Below, piece by piece: positions 15,689 to 24,223 of a stretch of DNA of 43,451 bases. The stretch lies in assembly GCA_947165365.1 (NCBI GenBank), contig CAMVAF010000012.1:1-43451 (forward strand), in the 5' to 3' direction. This stretch comes from an uncultured Clostridia bacterium (GTDB lineage: Bacteria > Bacillota_I > Bacilli_A > RF39 > UBA660). Each line of letters begins with the position of its first letter. Within the stretch, counting starts at the first letter, position 1. The notes beneath the pieces were generated by a model that saw only the letters and a list, made by a program, of their open reading frames with translations, was not told where the DNA came from and ran no database searches. The position numbers and the translations under genes are program-made.

Positions 15689-16540
15689 CTATACTGCTAC
15701 AATTTCTTTTTCTAAGATATCTATTATTATCTTAATAGCACTTATTGTATCATCAAAGCTCACAATTTTTGTATATTCTAATTTATTTTGATAGTGGGTA
15801 AATACTCTTCTCAATGTATTATTTTCTTCTAATAATCCAATTACTTCCTTAAAATTGTCTATATTAAACTCAGTATTCCTCTTGTTAAAAGTATTTTCTA
15901 TAGCCTTAATTAAATTTTTATTATTGATGTCATTCTTATGATTATTTATTAACATATATAAATCATAAAAATCTTTTGCTCTAGTAGTTGTAATATTTTT
16001 ACTAATAATACTTTCAAATTTTTCGGCAATAATAGTTTCTATAGAATAAGCCATAATATTTATCTTTCTATTTTCAAATATAGAATTGTATTTATATTTT
16101 ATTTCCCTTGGTGTAATAATATCTCCAGTAGTTATTTCAATAAAGAAATTAGTTCTAATTTTATAAAATGTACCTTTAACATTTATTCTAAATCCTCCAT
16201 ATTCATCTTCTAATCTAATATCTTTAATACTAACTATTTCAAATTTAACATTATCAGCTATTTGAATGGATAATATTTCTTCAAAGATATTTCTAATAGA
16301 ATCAATATTTAGTGGTAAACTCTTTAAAGTAGCATCTATATCTTTAGTAGTTCTTAAATCTTCACCAATAATAGAAGATAATAAAACTCCGCCTTTTAAA
16401 ATAATATTATCTCTGTATTTACTTTTTTCTAGCCTCATTAATACATGTTCAAAGAAAAACATTTGATGAAGATGATGAGCTAAATTATTGTTTCCTTTAG
16501 ATTTCTTCTTAATAATATCGTTTAATTTATCCGAATTCAT
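15689..16540 (-). CDS. abiEii: AbiEii-type nucleotidyltransferase toxin
   Basis: The protein (283 aa, usual family size) is the toxin of the AbiE type IV toxin-antitoxin/abortive-infection system, with a DNA-polymerase-beta-like nucleotidyltransferase fold. Visible motifs: LKGGVLL (KGG 49-51), TTKDIDATL (Asp67 and Asp69, metal ligands), AEKFES (172-177) and RAKDFYDLYML (187-197). Related toxins modify tRNA acceptor ends in some systems; the target here is unknown. ATG 16540 follows the abiEi stop directly (TAGATG), with GGAGG lying inside the end of abiEi, so the two are translationally coupled. The pair lies between tRNA-Arg(CCT) and its partial copy. Confidence 0.9.
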   Translation of the reverse strand: MNSDKLNDIIKKKSKGNNNLAHHLHQMFFFEHVLMRLEKSKYRDNIILKGGVLLSSIIGEDLRTTKDIDATLKSLPLNIDSIRNIFEEILSIQIADNVKFEIVSIKDIRLEDEYGGFRINVKGTFYKIRTNFFIEITTGDIITPREIKYKYNSIFENRKINIMAYSIETIIAEKFESIISKNITTTRAKDFYDLYMLINNHKNDINNKNLIKAIENTFNKRNTEFNIDNFKEVIGLLEENNTLRRVFTHYQNKLEYTKIVSFDDTISAIKIIIDILEKEIVAV

Positions 16541-17134
16541 CTATAATAATACCTCCATTAATTCAACAACTTCATCAAGGATATCTAACTTTTTAGCATA
16601 TTTAACAAGTTTTAAAATATCTTTACTTTTACTTCTTGCATATTCTTTTAATGCTTTAGAATAAATTTCCTTATCCATATGATTTTTATCTTTAATAATA
16701 TCACATAATGTTCTTTCTAAGTCATAGCACTTAACAGTTAGTTCATTAATAGTTTTAATATCAATCATTCCAAGTTCAAAAATATTATCTTTAACATATC
16801 TAAGTGATACATTTTCATTATTTAATAAGTTACCACTATAATTATATGGTACAGTGATATCATAAACTAATGGAATCCTATCGGACATATTATGCAAATA
16901 TAAACTAGTAGCATGAGAATAACACATATTCTTACTACTTTTAGATAAAATGTAAAAATTATCAATTGGATATTCAGGTAACTTATAAATACCAATTCCA
17001 ACTCTTTCTATTTTTTTATTACTTACTAAATTACTTAAAAATGTACTATTAATTTCTAAATTTTCAACTTCTCTTGCAGTAATATATCCATTATTTTCTT
17101 TAGCATAATTTAAAATTTTATCATAATTATTCAT
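16541..17134 (-). CDS. abiEi: AbiEi-type antitoxin and transcriptional autorepressor
   Basis: From ATG 17134 the protein has 197 residues: an N-terminal winged helix (1-52; GYITAREV...NLVSNKKIERVGIGIYKL) and the AbiEi C-terminal antitoxin domain. The longer frame starting at TTG 17191 would begin on the -35 box itself, so it is rejected. AbiEi proteins neutralise AbiEii and repress their own promoter through inverted repeats. Here an inverted repeat TTTCCTT/AAGGAAA (17145-17162) sits between the -10 and the start codon, as expected. It is first in the two-gene operon. Confidence 0.9.
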   Translation of the reverse strand: MNNYDKILNYAKENNGYITAREVENLEINSTFLSNLVSNKKIERVGIGIYKLPEYPIDNFYILSKSSKNMCYSHATSLYLHNMSDRIPLVYDITVPYNYSGNLLNNENVSLRYVKDNIFELGMIDIKTINELTVKCYDLERTLCDIIKDKNHMDKEIYSKALKEYARSKSKDILKLVKYAKKLDILDEVVELMEVLL

Positions 17135-17144
17135 ATATATCTTA

Positions 17145-17191
17145 TTTCCTTTTCTAAGGAAAATTATATCATTTATCCTTAAAAATGTCAA
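17145..17191 (-). promoter_or_regulatory. Consensus promoter and operator of abiEi-abiEii
   Basis: A perfect TTGACA (17186-17191), a 17-base spacer and TATAAT (17163-17168) on the minus strand. The inverted repeat TTTCCTT-ttct-AAGGAAA (17145-17162 on the plus strand) covers the expected transcription start and is a probable AbiEi operator. Confidence 0.85.
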
Positions 17192-17287
17192 TTAATCATA
17201 TTGCTACTTTTTTATTATCACTTTAATATAGCATTAATAAACCATTTCATATTGTTTTGTTGCTGTACTTTAAATATACAAATTTAT

Positions 17288-17315
17288 TAAAAAACTGATT
17301 ATTTCTAACCAGTTA
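17288..17315 (-). terminator. Terminator downstream of tRNA-Arg(CCT)
   Basis: Imperfect stem AACTG-g-TT / AA-t-CAGTT followed by a short T-run on the minus strand, 22 bases after the tRNA. Confidence 0.65.
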
Positions 17316-17335
17316 AAAACTCAAAACAAAATTAA

Positions 17336-17380
17336 ATGGTGTCCCCTGTAGGAATCGAACCTACATTTAATTCTTAGGAG
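17336..17380 (-). repeat. Direct repeat within tRNA-Arg(CCT), partner of 15415-15459
   Basis: The 3' half of the intact tRNA is repeated about 1.9 kb downstream (minus direction) with four mismatches in 45 bases. This is the arrangement left when an element integrates into a tRNA 3' end. Confidence 0.85.
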
Positions 17381-17411
17381 GAATCCGTACTATCCATTAT
17401 ACTAAGAGGAC
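17337..17411 (-). tRNA. tRNA-Arg (anticodon CCT)
   Basis: Minus-strand cloverleaf: acceptor GTCCTCT/AGGGGAC, anticodon stem GATTC/GAATT with loop CTCCTAA (anticodon CCT), T arm GTAGG/CCTAC with TTCGATT, and encoded ACCA. Its 3' half is duplicated at 15415-15459. It lies 30 bases after the virD4-like gene, so its promoter is unclear. Confidence 0.96.
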
Positions 17412-17439
17412 AAAAGTATCTTAACAAAAAGTTAAGATA
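17412..17439 (-). terminator. Hairpin between virD4-like gene and tRNA-Arg(CCT)
   Basis: Perfect 9-bp stem TATCTTAAC/GTTAAGATA with a five-T loop, then CTTTT, directly before the tRNA 5' end. It is probably the terminator of the secretion operon, although the T-tail is short. The same sequence contains a candidate extended -10 (TGTTAAGAT) for the tRNA. Confidence 0.55.
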
Positions 17440-17441
17440 AA

Positions 17442-19631
17442 TTAATCAAAGAAATCATCAAAAAACTCATCATCATCTATTTCTAATCTTTTCTTTTCTA
17501 CATTAACATTATCCTTAAAGTCATCTTTTGATATTTCTTTTTTAATATTAATATTATTTTCTGGAAGATTTGTTTCTTCGTTTATAGTATCAGCATTATT
17601 AATAATATTTTCTAAATTATCATTATTTTCTTTTCTGATATCTTTATTATTTATAATTGCATCAAGATTAATATCTTTATTTTTTTCAACAAGACTCTCT
17701 ATTTTATTATTTTTTTCTTGTTCTTCTTTTTCTAGTTCAGCAATTTTTAAATCAATTTGTTTAACAACTTCATCAATATCAAATGAATCATCTTCCTTCT
17801 TTTTCTGAGGAGTTGGTCTTTCAAAAGGTAAACCACCTCCAAAAGGATTACCTCCCATAAAAGGATTAAAAGGTAAAGATCGATTATCAGAAAAATCTAA
17901 TAAATTATCTTTATTTTTATTAACTTTTTCATCAACAAATTCTTTAACATTAAAAGTTTTTATTTCATGAAGTTCACGAGAAGGAACATCATTAATATTA
18001 ACAGAAGGATAACTTTTACCCCAATCTATTTTATAATTTGGTGTTAATTTTGTTTTAAATGGTGCCAATCTTATTCTTCTTATAATTACCTCAAACTTCT
18101 TTAATTTTTGTAAATCACTTATTGTAATTAATGGAGTTGACACAGTTTTATCATCTTTTTTGGATTTTTTCTCACCACACATTTTACTTATTTCTTCTAA
18201 TGCCTTATATTCCGTACTAATTAAGTATACCATATTTCCACAATTACCTTTAATTGTTTCAGCATTTTGTTCACCATATACTTCATTTAACTGAGCAAAG
18301 TTTTGAATAATTAAAGTAAATCTCATTGCTCTACTTCTTGCTGCAGTAATCATCGTAGTTACATCCTTAAGTGGTGGCATATTTGCAAATTCATCCAAAA
18401 GAAAATTTGTTCTAACTGGAAGTCTACCATTATTTTGATGAGCAACATCAATTAAAGTTTCATATATTTGTTTAACTAAAATTGTAGCCAAAGAATGATA
18501 AGTTTTCTTTTCATCTTGAATAACAATAAAAACTGCTGTTTTACGAAGTCCAATATCTTTAATATCAAAATCACTATGCGATAACATTTCCGATAAATTT
18601 ACTCTTGTAGCAAATAATTTTATTTTCTCTTTAAATACAGCTAAAATACTACCTTTAGTCTCATTTGGTGAAAGAATTGTACTAGAGGCATTGATATAAG
18701 CAGCACCAGCAGGATCTTTGGAATTAAAATATTCCTTAATATAGGTACTACTTCCACGAAATCTCTCCTCACCAACTGTTGTCATTAAACTAATACTATT
18801 AATATTTATTTCTTCTTCTTTAGCATCTTCAAATAAACCTAAAGCTAAACCTGAAAAATATCCAGCAGAAGTTTTCTCCCAAAAAGGATCAGCATTTTTA
18901 TTACTTTCATCATACAAAATATTTAAAGCTAAATCATCTAATAACTCAATCGCTTTATCTTGATTACCACTCGTCCATAATCTATAAGGAAGTGTTAAAG
19001 GATTCCATGCATTTCCCTTACTTGGATCACGAAAGTTTAACAAAACAATATTATATCCCCTTCTTTTTAACATTTCACTTGTTTGTTCATAAATTTCCCC
19101 TTTAGGATCGGTGATAACCATTGATTCATCATGTTTTGAAAGGGACTGTACCATTGGAAAAATAACACATTGTGTTTTACCACTACCTGTTGAACCAATA
19201 ATTAAATTATGATACTCTCCATCATCAACCCACATTGTTTTACCATCATTAATTAAAGGAATTCCTCCAGCAGCAGCCTTAAATTCAGATGTATTAATCG
19301 GTTTAAGTTCTTTTTTCATTGTCTTAACATCACACCAATTACTATAACCATCAAGTTTTTTTTCAGTAGTAAAACCAAACCCTTTTTCCATTTCAAAAAA
19401 ATAACTTTTAGTAGTGGCAAATAAACCAAATAATGCCATTAAATAAATAACAATAGTTGTAGGAAGATTCTCTAACTTTAAAGCAATAAAGAAATTAATT
19501 CCTGCAAATTCTCCCTCATTCGCAAATAAAATCAAATTAGAAACTAATACACAAATTAATACAAATAAAATAAAAGCATAAATACCAAATCTTACCATAT
19601 CATCTTTTTGAAAACGCATCTTTAGTTTCAT
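17442..19631 (-). CDS. VirD4/TraG-type type IV secretion coupling ATPase
   Basis: The 729-aa protein has two N-terminal TM segments (about 12-36 and 56-75), a P-loop ATPase with Walker A GSTGSGKT (146-153) and Walker B-like ITDPKGE (173-179), and TraG/VirD4 motifs further on such as LLDEFANMPPL. The last 170 residues are low-complexity, Asn/Lys/Glu-rich and coiled, ending in an acidic DDDEFFDDFFD. Coupling proteins hand substrates (relaxase-DNA or effector proteins) to the secretion channel at the inner face of the membrane. AGGAGG precedes ATG 19631. It is last in the T4SS-like unit. No relaxase gene is seen, so its substrate is open. Confidence 0.92.
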   Translation of the reverse strand: MKLKMRFQKDDMVRFGIYAFILFVLICVLVSNLILFANEGEFAGINFFIALKLENLPTTIVIYLMALFGLFATTKSYFFEMEKGFGFTTEKKLDGYSNWCDVKTMKKELKPINTSEFKAAAGGIPLINDGKTMWVDDGEYHNLIIGSTGSGKTQCVIFPMVQSLSKHDESMVITDPKGEIYEQTSEMLKRRGYNIVLLNFRDPSKGNAWNPLTLPYRLWTSGNQDKAIELLDDLALNILYDESNKNADPFWEKTSAGYFSGLALGLFEDAKEEEININSISLMTTVGEERFRGSSTYIKEYFNSKDPAGAAYINASSTILSPNETKGSILAVFKEKIKLFATRVNLSEMLSHSDFDIKDIGLRKTAVFIVIQDEKKTYHSLATILVKQIYETLIDVAHQNNGRLPVRTNFLLDEFANMPPLKDVTTMITAARSRAMRFTLIIQNFAQLNEVYGEQNAETIKGNCGNMVYLISTEYKALEEISKMCGEKKSKKDDKTVSTPLITISDLQKLKKFEVIIRRIRLAPFKTKLTPNYKIDWGKSYPSVNINDVPSRELHEIKTFNVKEFVDEKVNKNKDNLLDFSDNRSLPFNPFMGGNPFGGGLPFERPTPQKKKEDDSFDIDEVVKQIDLKIAELEKEEQEKNNKIESLVEKNKDINLDAIINNKDIRKENNDNLENIINNADTINEETNLPENNINIKKEISKDDFKDNVNVEKKRLEIDDDEFFDDFFD

Positions 19632-19639
19632 AAAGCCTC

Positions 19640-20311
19640 CTATATTTTCTTTTTTCTATTTACAAAAAACAAAGTTACCCAAGTTACAATTATTACCAAA
19701 ACAGCGATTATAATATAAAGCATATTCTTTTTATGTGGATTAAATTTTTTCGATAAATCATAATTAATTAGTATCTTGAAATCCTCATCATTCTCCTGAA
19801 AATGATAACTATAAATATTTTTTTGTTCATCTATTAATTCCATATTGGTATCAACAACTTCATAACCTAATTTAACATTTATTAAAGCATTCTCAACATA
19901 AAACCTATCAGGATTATCTTCTTCATTAGGATTAAACCCCACTGTCTCTAATTTTACAATATTACCATCTTTATTATAACTTATTTCATCAAAATAATCA
20001 TTAAAAAACTTTGAATTATTTAAATATTCTTCCATATTTTGATATTTCTTCTTTATTACAATATAAGGATTATCTTCTTCATATAAAGAATATTCATAAT
20101 TATTTTCTTTTAATTCTTCTACATAATGATCAAGATTTTCTTTTAATACATCAACTTTATTAGTTTTATAATAGGCACTATATAATTTACTAGTACCATA
20201 AATAGTAATCTCTTCATCAATAGTTAAATCTTTATTAACTGAAACATTATAATTACAAGTACAACCTGTTAGTAAAAAAAGTATTAATAAAAGGAAAATA
20301 TTTTTTTTCAT
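19640..20311 (-). CDS. Lipoprotein with C-terminal membrane segment, T4SS-associated
   Basis: Starting at ATG 20311 (GGAAAGG six bases upstream) gives 223 residues. The lipobox LLTG-C places the lipidated cysteine at residue 17. An extracellular domain begins CNYNVSVNKDLTIDEEITIYG, resembling the LppM-type beta-domain seen in Firmicutes lipoproteins. It ends with a TM segment (about 197-217) and RKKK. A protein with both lipid and C-terminal TM anchors would have its domain held close to the membrane. It lies eight bases upstream of virD4 and two bases after the peptidase gene. Its exact role is unknown; a channel accessory is inferred from position. Confidence 0.75.
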   Translation of the reverse strand: MKKNIFLLLILFLLTGCTCNYNVSVNKDLTIDEEITIYGTSKLYSAYYKTNKVDVLKENLDHYVEELKENNYEYSLYEEDNPYIVIKKKYQNMEEYLNNSKFFNDYFDEISYNKDGNIVKLETVGFNPNEEDNPDRFYVENALINVKLGYEVVDTNMELIDEQKNIYSYHFQENDEDFKILINYDLSKKFNPHKKNMLYIIIAVLVIIVTWVTLFFVNRKKKI

Positions 20312-20313
20312 AA

Positions 20314-22386
20314 TTAACCTTTCCAAATAATATAGAAAGCAAAAGCTTCTTTCGCAATCATATCATTTAAACTATACCAACCATTACCCGTCTTTCTTTT
20401 TTTATTAGCTTTATTTGATTTATTATAAGGATCATATACATAAACCTTTTTATCACTTGGATCTACTCCCCCTAAAACCATATAGTGTCCACCACTTGTA
20501 AAATGTCCTGGTCCCATATGAGCAATAATAAGGTCACCTTTTGCTAAATGAGATAATACAAGATTCAAGTCACTTGCTTTACTTTTACCAACTTTTAAGT
20601 ATTTATATCCCATTGATTTAGCTTCTTTTTTAAAGAATCCCACACTAGTTCCTGAAATACCTTTTCCACAGTACCCCCAGTTATAAGCCCTATTCATTTC
20701 ATATACTGGATCATATTTATTACTATTTTGATAAGTAGATACAATGATTGCCATAGCAGTAGTACCACATCCACTTGATTTGATTGTAGCATTACTTCTT
20801 CCACAAAATTTAACATTACCATAATCATTTTGATCATAGAAAATAGCTTTGGTTAATACTTTATTATTTCCATAACTTGCTCCATCATCATAAGTATTTT
20901 CTAATAAATTCTTCACTTGATAATTAGGATATGCTGTAGTTAATATAGTTTTATAATCACCATTTGTTGATAAATTATTATTTAAATATGCAATATTTCC
21001 ACTTTCATTTAATAATACATTTCCATAAACTTCATTAATACTATTTTTGATAGTACTTTTTTCCGATTCCGTAATCTTACCTTTACCATTACAATTAGAA
21101 TTAATATCACAATAATCATTACCATTAATAGATAATTTCAAATTATTTTTAGATAAATCACCATTATAAATAGTATTATTTGTATAAACAACAGTATATG
21201 CTTTTACAACTTCTGCATTATTTAATTCTTTTTTATCTAATTTATTATATATAACTCCAGTTAAATAATCTTTGGCATTAATATCTAATCCATTATAATT
21301 AACTTTTAATTTAGAAGAAATTACTATATCTGGTGAATAGTCATTTTCAATATTAATGTTTTCTGCAAGCTCAAAAATAACATTTAATATATTTTCCATA
21401 CTATCTTCTTTTAATAATTCACTATAATAATTTTTAAAATCTTCACTATTTAACAAATTGTTATAAAAATCTCCTCCTACAGAATAATCAACATCACATG
21501 ATTCTCCAGCCATTAATTCATAAACAGGATCCATCATCTGAGACATTTTAGCATAATTAACATGAACTTCCTCTGGAGAAAAATCTTTAGTAAAATCTAC
21601 CTGATAATATAAATATATTAAAGCAGCATGAACATAATTATTATTTAAATTAATAATACAATTGCTAATTTTCTTTTTTTTGCATTCTTCTTCACATTTT
21701 TTGATATAGGAACCTTTAACTGATTCCAATTTACTATAATATGCCAATTCATTAGTTTTATTGGATGAATCATCTACATTAACTAAATAATAATCTTTAT
21801 TACCAGTATTTTCATATTCAAAAACAGAAAGTAGTGGTTTAAAAAAATTACTTGGAATAATAATAACAACAATTAGTATTAAAATTATAGGAATAAATAA
21901 TAATAAAGGAATAAACATTGATGAAATTGATACTAATAATCTTATAAGTCTTTTTCTTGCAATTACTTCATCAGCAGTAGTATCTTCATCATCAATATTT
22001 TCTTCATCAACTGTATCAGATGATGTTTCATTACTACTACCTCCTCTTCTAAGAAGTCTATTAAGTCTTCCACTTTTACTATTCTTTACATTAAGAAGTT
22101 TTTGTTTTGCAATATCAGGATTTTTGGAAATCTTACTCCCCAATGTACTTCCATTAACAGCATTTTTAGTTACCCCACCAGTTGGTTTATTTAAAGGTGT
22201 TTTTGATGTGATATTATTAAGTTTATTACTAGCGACATCGTCTATTCTTTTAGTAGTATTACTGCCAGTAGAAGCATTTCTAATCTTTTCATAATTTCCA
22301 CCAGTTGCTAAATTATGACCACCTCTTACCGCAGTCTCTTGAAGTTTTTTGGCTGCTATATCTTGTTGCCCTTTCCTATCATCCAT
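20314..22386 (-). CDS. Membrane-anchored C39-like cysteine peptidase of the T4SS-like locus
   Basis: From ATG 22386 (GGAGGTG seven bases upstream) the protein has 690 residues. The N-terminal 150 residues are Lys/Asn/Ser/Thr-rich and cytoplasmic; a TM segment (about 150-185) follows, then an extracellular region of unknown fold. The C-terminal C39-family-like papain-type domain has SSGCGTTAM (Cys about 540), GGHYMVL (His about 634) and YDPYN (Asp about 652). In Gram-positive T4SSs the VirB1-like wall-opening role is played by membrane-anchored peptidoglycan hydrolases; this domain may instead cleave peptides. It lies between virB4-like and lipoprotein genes. Confidence 0.82.
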   Translation of the reverse strand: MDDRKGQQDIAAKKLQETAVRGGHNLATGGNYEKIRNASTGSNTTKRIDDVASNKLNNITSKTPLNKPTGGVTKNAVNGSTLGSKISKNPDIAKQKLLNVKNSKSGRLNRLLRRGGSSNETSSDTVDEENIDDEDTTADEVIARKRLIRLLVSISSMFIPLLLFIPIILILIVVIIIPSNFFKPLLSVFEYENTGNKDYYLVNVDDSSNKTNELAYYSKLESVKGSYIKKCEEECKKKKISNCIINLNNNYVHAALIYLYYQVDFTKDFSPEEVHVNYAKMSQMMDPVYELMAGESCDVDYSVGGDFYNNLLNSEDFKNYYSELLKEDSMENILNVIFELAENINIENDYSPDIVISSKLKVNYNGLDINAKDYLTGVIYNKLDKKELNNAEVVKAYTVVYTNNTIYNGDLSKNNLKLSINGNDYCDINSNCNGKGKITESEKSTIKNSINEVYGNVLLNESGNIAYLNNNLSTNGDYKTILTTAYPNYQVKNLLENTYDDGASYGNNKVLTKAIFYDQNDYGNVKFCGRSNATIKSSGCGTTAMAIIVSTYQNSNKYDPVYEMNRAYNWGYCGKGISGTSVGFFKKEAKSMGYKYLKVGKSKASDLNLVLSHLAKGDLIIAHMGPGHFTSGGHYMVLGGVDPSDKKVYVYDPYNKSNKANKKRKTGNGWYSLNDMIAKEAFAFYIIWKG

Positions 22387-22408
22387 CAAATTCACCTCCA
22401 TTCTAAAG

Positions 22409-22429
22409 AAAGACCTTATAAAGGTCTTT
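22409..22429 (-). terminator. Intercistronic hairpin after virB4
   Basis: Perfect 9-bp stem AAAGACCTT/AAGGTCTTT with a three-base loop and a short CTTT tail, between the virB4 stop and the peptidase ribosome site. It is probably an attenuator or RNA-processing site, since the downstream genes have no obvious promoter of their own. Confidence 0.5.
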
Positions 22430-22435
22430 TATTTT

Positions 22436-24223
22436 TTATAATCCTCCAGCAGAACCAAAACTATCTAATTCATCTTGGGTTACTATAACATCAATTTGCA
22501 TTCTTTTATTTCCACAAACAAATAATGCTTGACCTTGTGTATATCTTTTTATACTATCAATTTCATTATCATTTAAATCAACTAACTTAGCTAAATCCTC
22601 AACAGATTGTTTATTAAGTTGCATAATCAAATAATAAGCAGCATTTCCAAATATTGCTTTTCCTTGTGTTATTACCGAAGGATTAGAAAAGTCACTAGGT
22701 TGTTGTGTAATGATAATAGTACCCGTATTATATTTTCTAGCACGTCTTTGTACTTGAGCTAAGAAATCAGCTCCTAAAACATTATTACCAGATAAAAGTA
22801 CATGAGCTTCATCTACCATTAAAATAGTATCACGTCTTCTATCTAAACATAATCCCCATGCATATTTTAAAACATTAAAGAATAAAGCATTCTTAATATT
22901 TTCATCAGAATTCATCAATTCCTTAATATTAAATACTATAAAATCACTGGTACTTGGAATTGAAGTATGTCCATCAAAATAATATTTAAGTTCACGAACA
23001 AATGGTCTAACCTTAAGTTCAAGACGTTCTAATACATCACGTTCATGTGTTTTTTCTGTAGTTGCGGTAAGTCTTCCCCTAACAGTTGCATAAACATCAC
23101 TAAATGTTGGAAAATCAGCACTTGTTTTACTACTAAAATCACTTTCAAAATTAATTCCAAATCGATGATAAGTATCTTGAACTATCTCACTAAATAATGT
23201 TAAAACATCTTCTTCAATATCAGGATAATAATATCTCATAAAAGCTTTTAAAAATTGTAGTGTCCTTGTAAGAACTGTATATCCGATACCATTTTTAATA
23301 TCTTCTTCATCAGCGTCCATAACAATTTCTAGTGGGTTAATAAGTCCATAACTACCACCTTTACCAAGGTCAATAGAATCTCCACCATATAACTCACACA
23401 TATTTAAAAGTTCATTTTCAGGGTCTATCGCCACAATTTGACAATTATTTCTAATATGACCACGTAGCATTAATTTAGCAGCCGTACTTTTACCACTACC
23501 AGTACTACCAAGAATAACAAGATTAGCATTGTTACGATTATTTTCTTTTCTTATTTTATATAAAAATTGATTAAACAATACAACTCCACCAGAAAAATCA
23601 ACACCAATTAAATTAGCCATTCCCGGATCTTTAACTGAATCAAAGACAAATGGATACATTCCAGCAATAGTTGGACTAGGTATTGGTGTACCAATTCTAT
23701 CTTCTAGTTTTGGTTTAGGAAATATCGGAAGCATTGATTTTAAAAGATTTTCCTGTTCAAACCTAAGTGAAACGGCTCTTAAATCCATTGAATCCAGATA
23801 ATTTTTAACATTAGCTTTTCTATTTTCCAATTCTTCCTTCGTATTACCAGTAACCATAACATGTAACTGAAAATCAAAAATCAAATCTTGATTAGCAGCA
23901 ATTGATTGAATAAATCCTTCAAGTGATTCATAATCTTGTCTAAATCTTTCTTGCATCGTTTTATCTTTTTCTTTTTCATAACGATTACGATAATCTGATA
24001 ATTGTTTATTAATCATTTTTTGAAGAACAGAAAAAGGTACTGGAATATGTTTAATGACAACCTTTATTCCAGACATATTAGTAAGTCCAGAAAGATAACC
24101 AGGTGTTATAAATTTTGGATAAGAAACAACTGTTAAAATGGTAGCATATTTATCACTAATAACAAAATCACTAGGATTAAATTGTAGCCCTTTAGGAGCT
24201 ATCTCTGATGCAAATAAACTCAT
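22436..24223 (-). CDS. VirB4-type T4SS ATPase
   Basis: The 595-aa protein powers assembly and transport in type IV secretion channels. The first 200 residues match the CagE/TrbE/VirB4 lead-in region. Walker A is GSTGSGKST (239-247), followed by the IDPENELL segment, and the second ATPase motif is MVDEAHVLL with a downstream QxxxDF-like region (TIIITQQPSDF). Its first four bases overlap the stop of the preceding gene (ATGA), implying translational coupling. It is shorter than single-chain Gram-positive VirB4s of about 800 residues; the missing N-terminal part appears to be the separate 210-aa protein. Confidence 0.93.
   Translation of the reverse strand: MSLFASEIAPKGLQFNPSDFVISDKYATILTVVSYPKFITPGYLSGLTNMSGIKVVIKHIPVPFSVLQKMINKQLSDYRNRYEKEKDKTMQERFRQDYESLEGFIQSIAANQDLIFDFQLHVMVTGNTKEELENRKANVKNYLDSMDLRAVSLRFEQENLLKSMLPIFPKPKLEDRIGTPIPSPTIAGMYPFVFDSVKDPGMANLIGVDFSGGVVLFNQFLYKIRKENNRNNANLVILGSTGSGKSTAAKLMLRGHIRNNCQIVAIDPENELLNMCELYGGDSIDLGKGGSYGLINPLEIVMDADEEDIKNGIGYTVLTRTLQFLKAFMRYYYPDIEEDVLTLFSEIVQDTYHRFGINFESDFSSKTSADFPTFSDVYATVRGRLTATTEKTHERDVLERLELKVRPFVRELKYYFDGHTSIPSTSDFIVFNIKELMNSDENIKNALFFNVLKYAWGLCLDRRRDTILMVDEAHVLLSGNNVLGADFLAQVQRRARKYNTGTIIITQQPSDFSNPSVITQGKAIFGNAAYYLIMQLNKQSVEDLAKLVDLNDNEIDSIKRYTQGQALFVCGNKRMQIDVIVTQDELDSFGSAGGL

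Noticed and set aside
16541-17191. AbiEi starting at TTG 17191 (216 aa)
   Set aside because: That TTG is the first codon of the -35 box TTGACA; ATG 17134 lies downstream of the promoter and operator.
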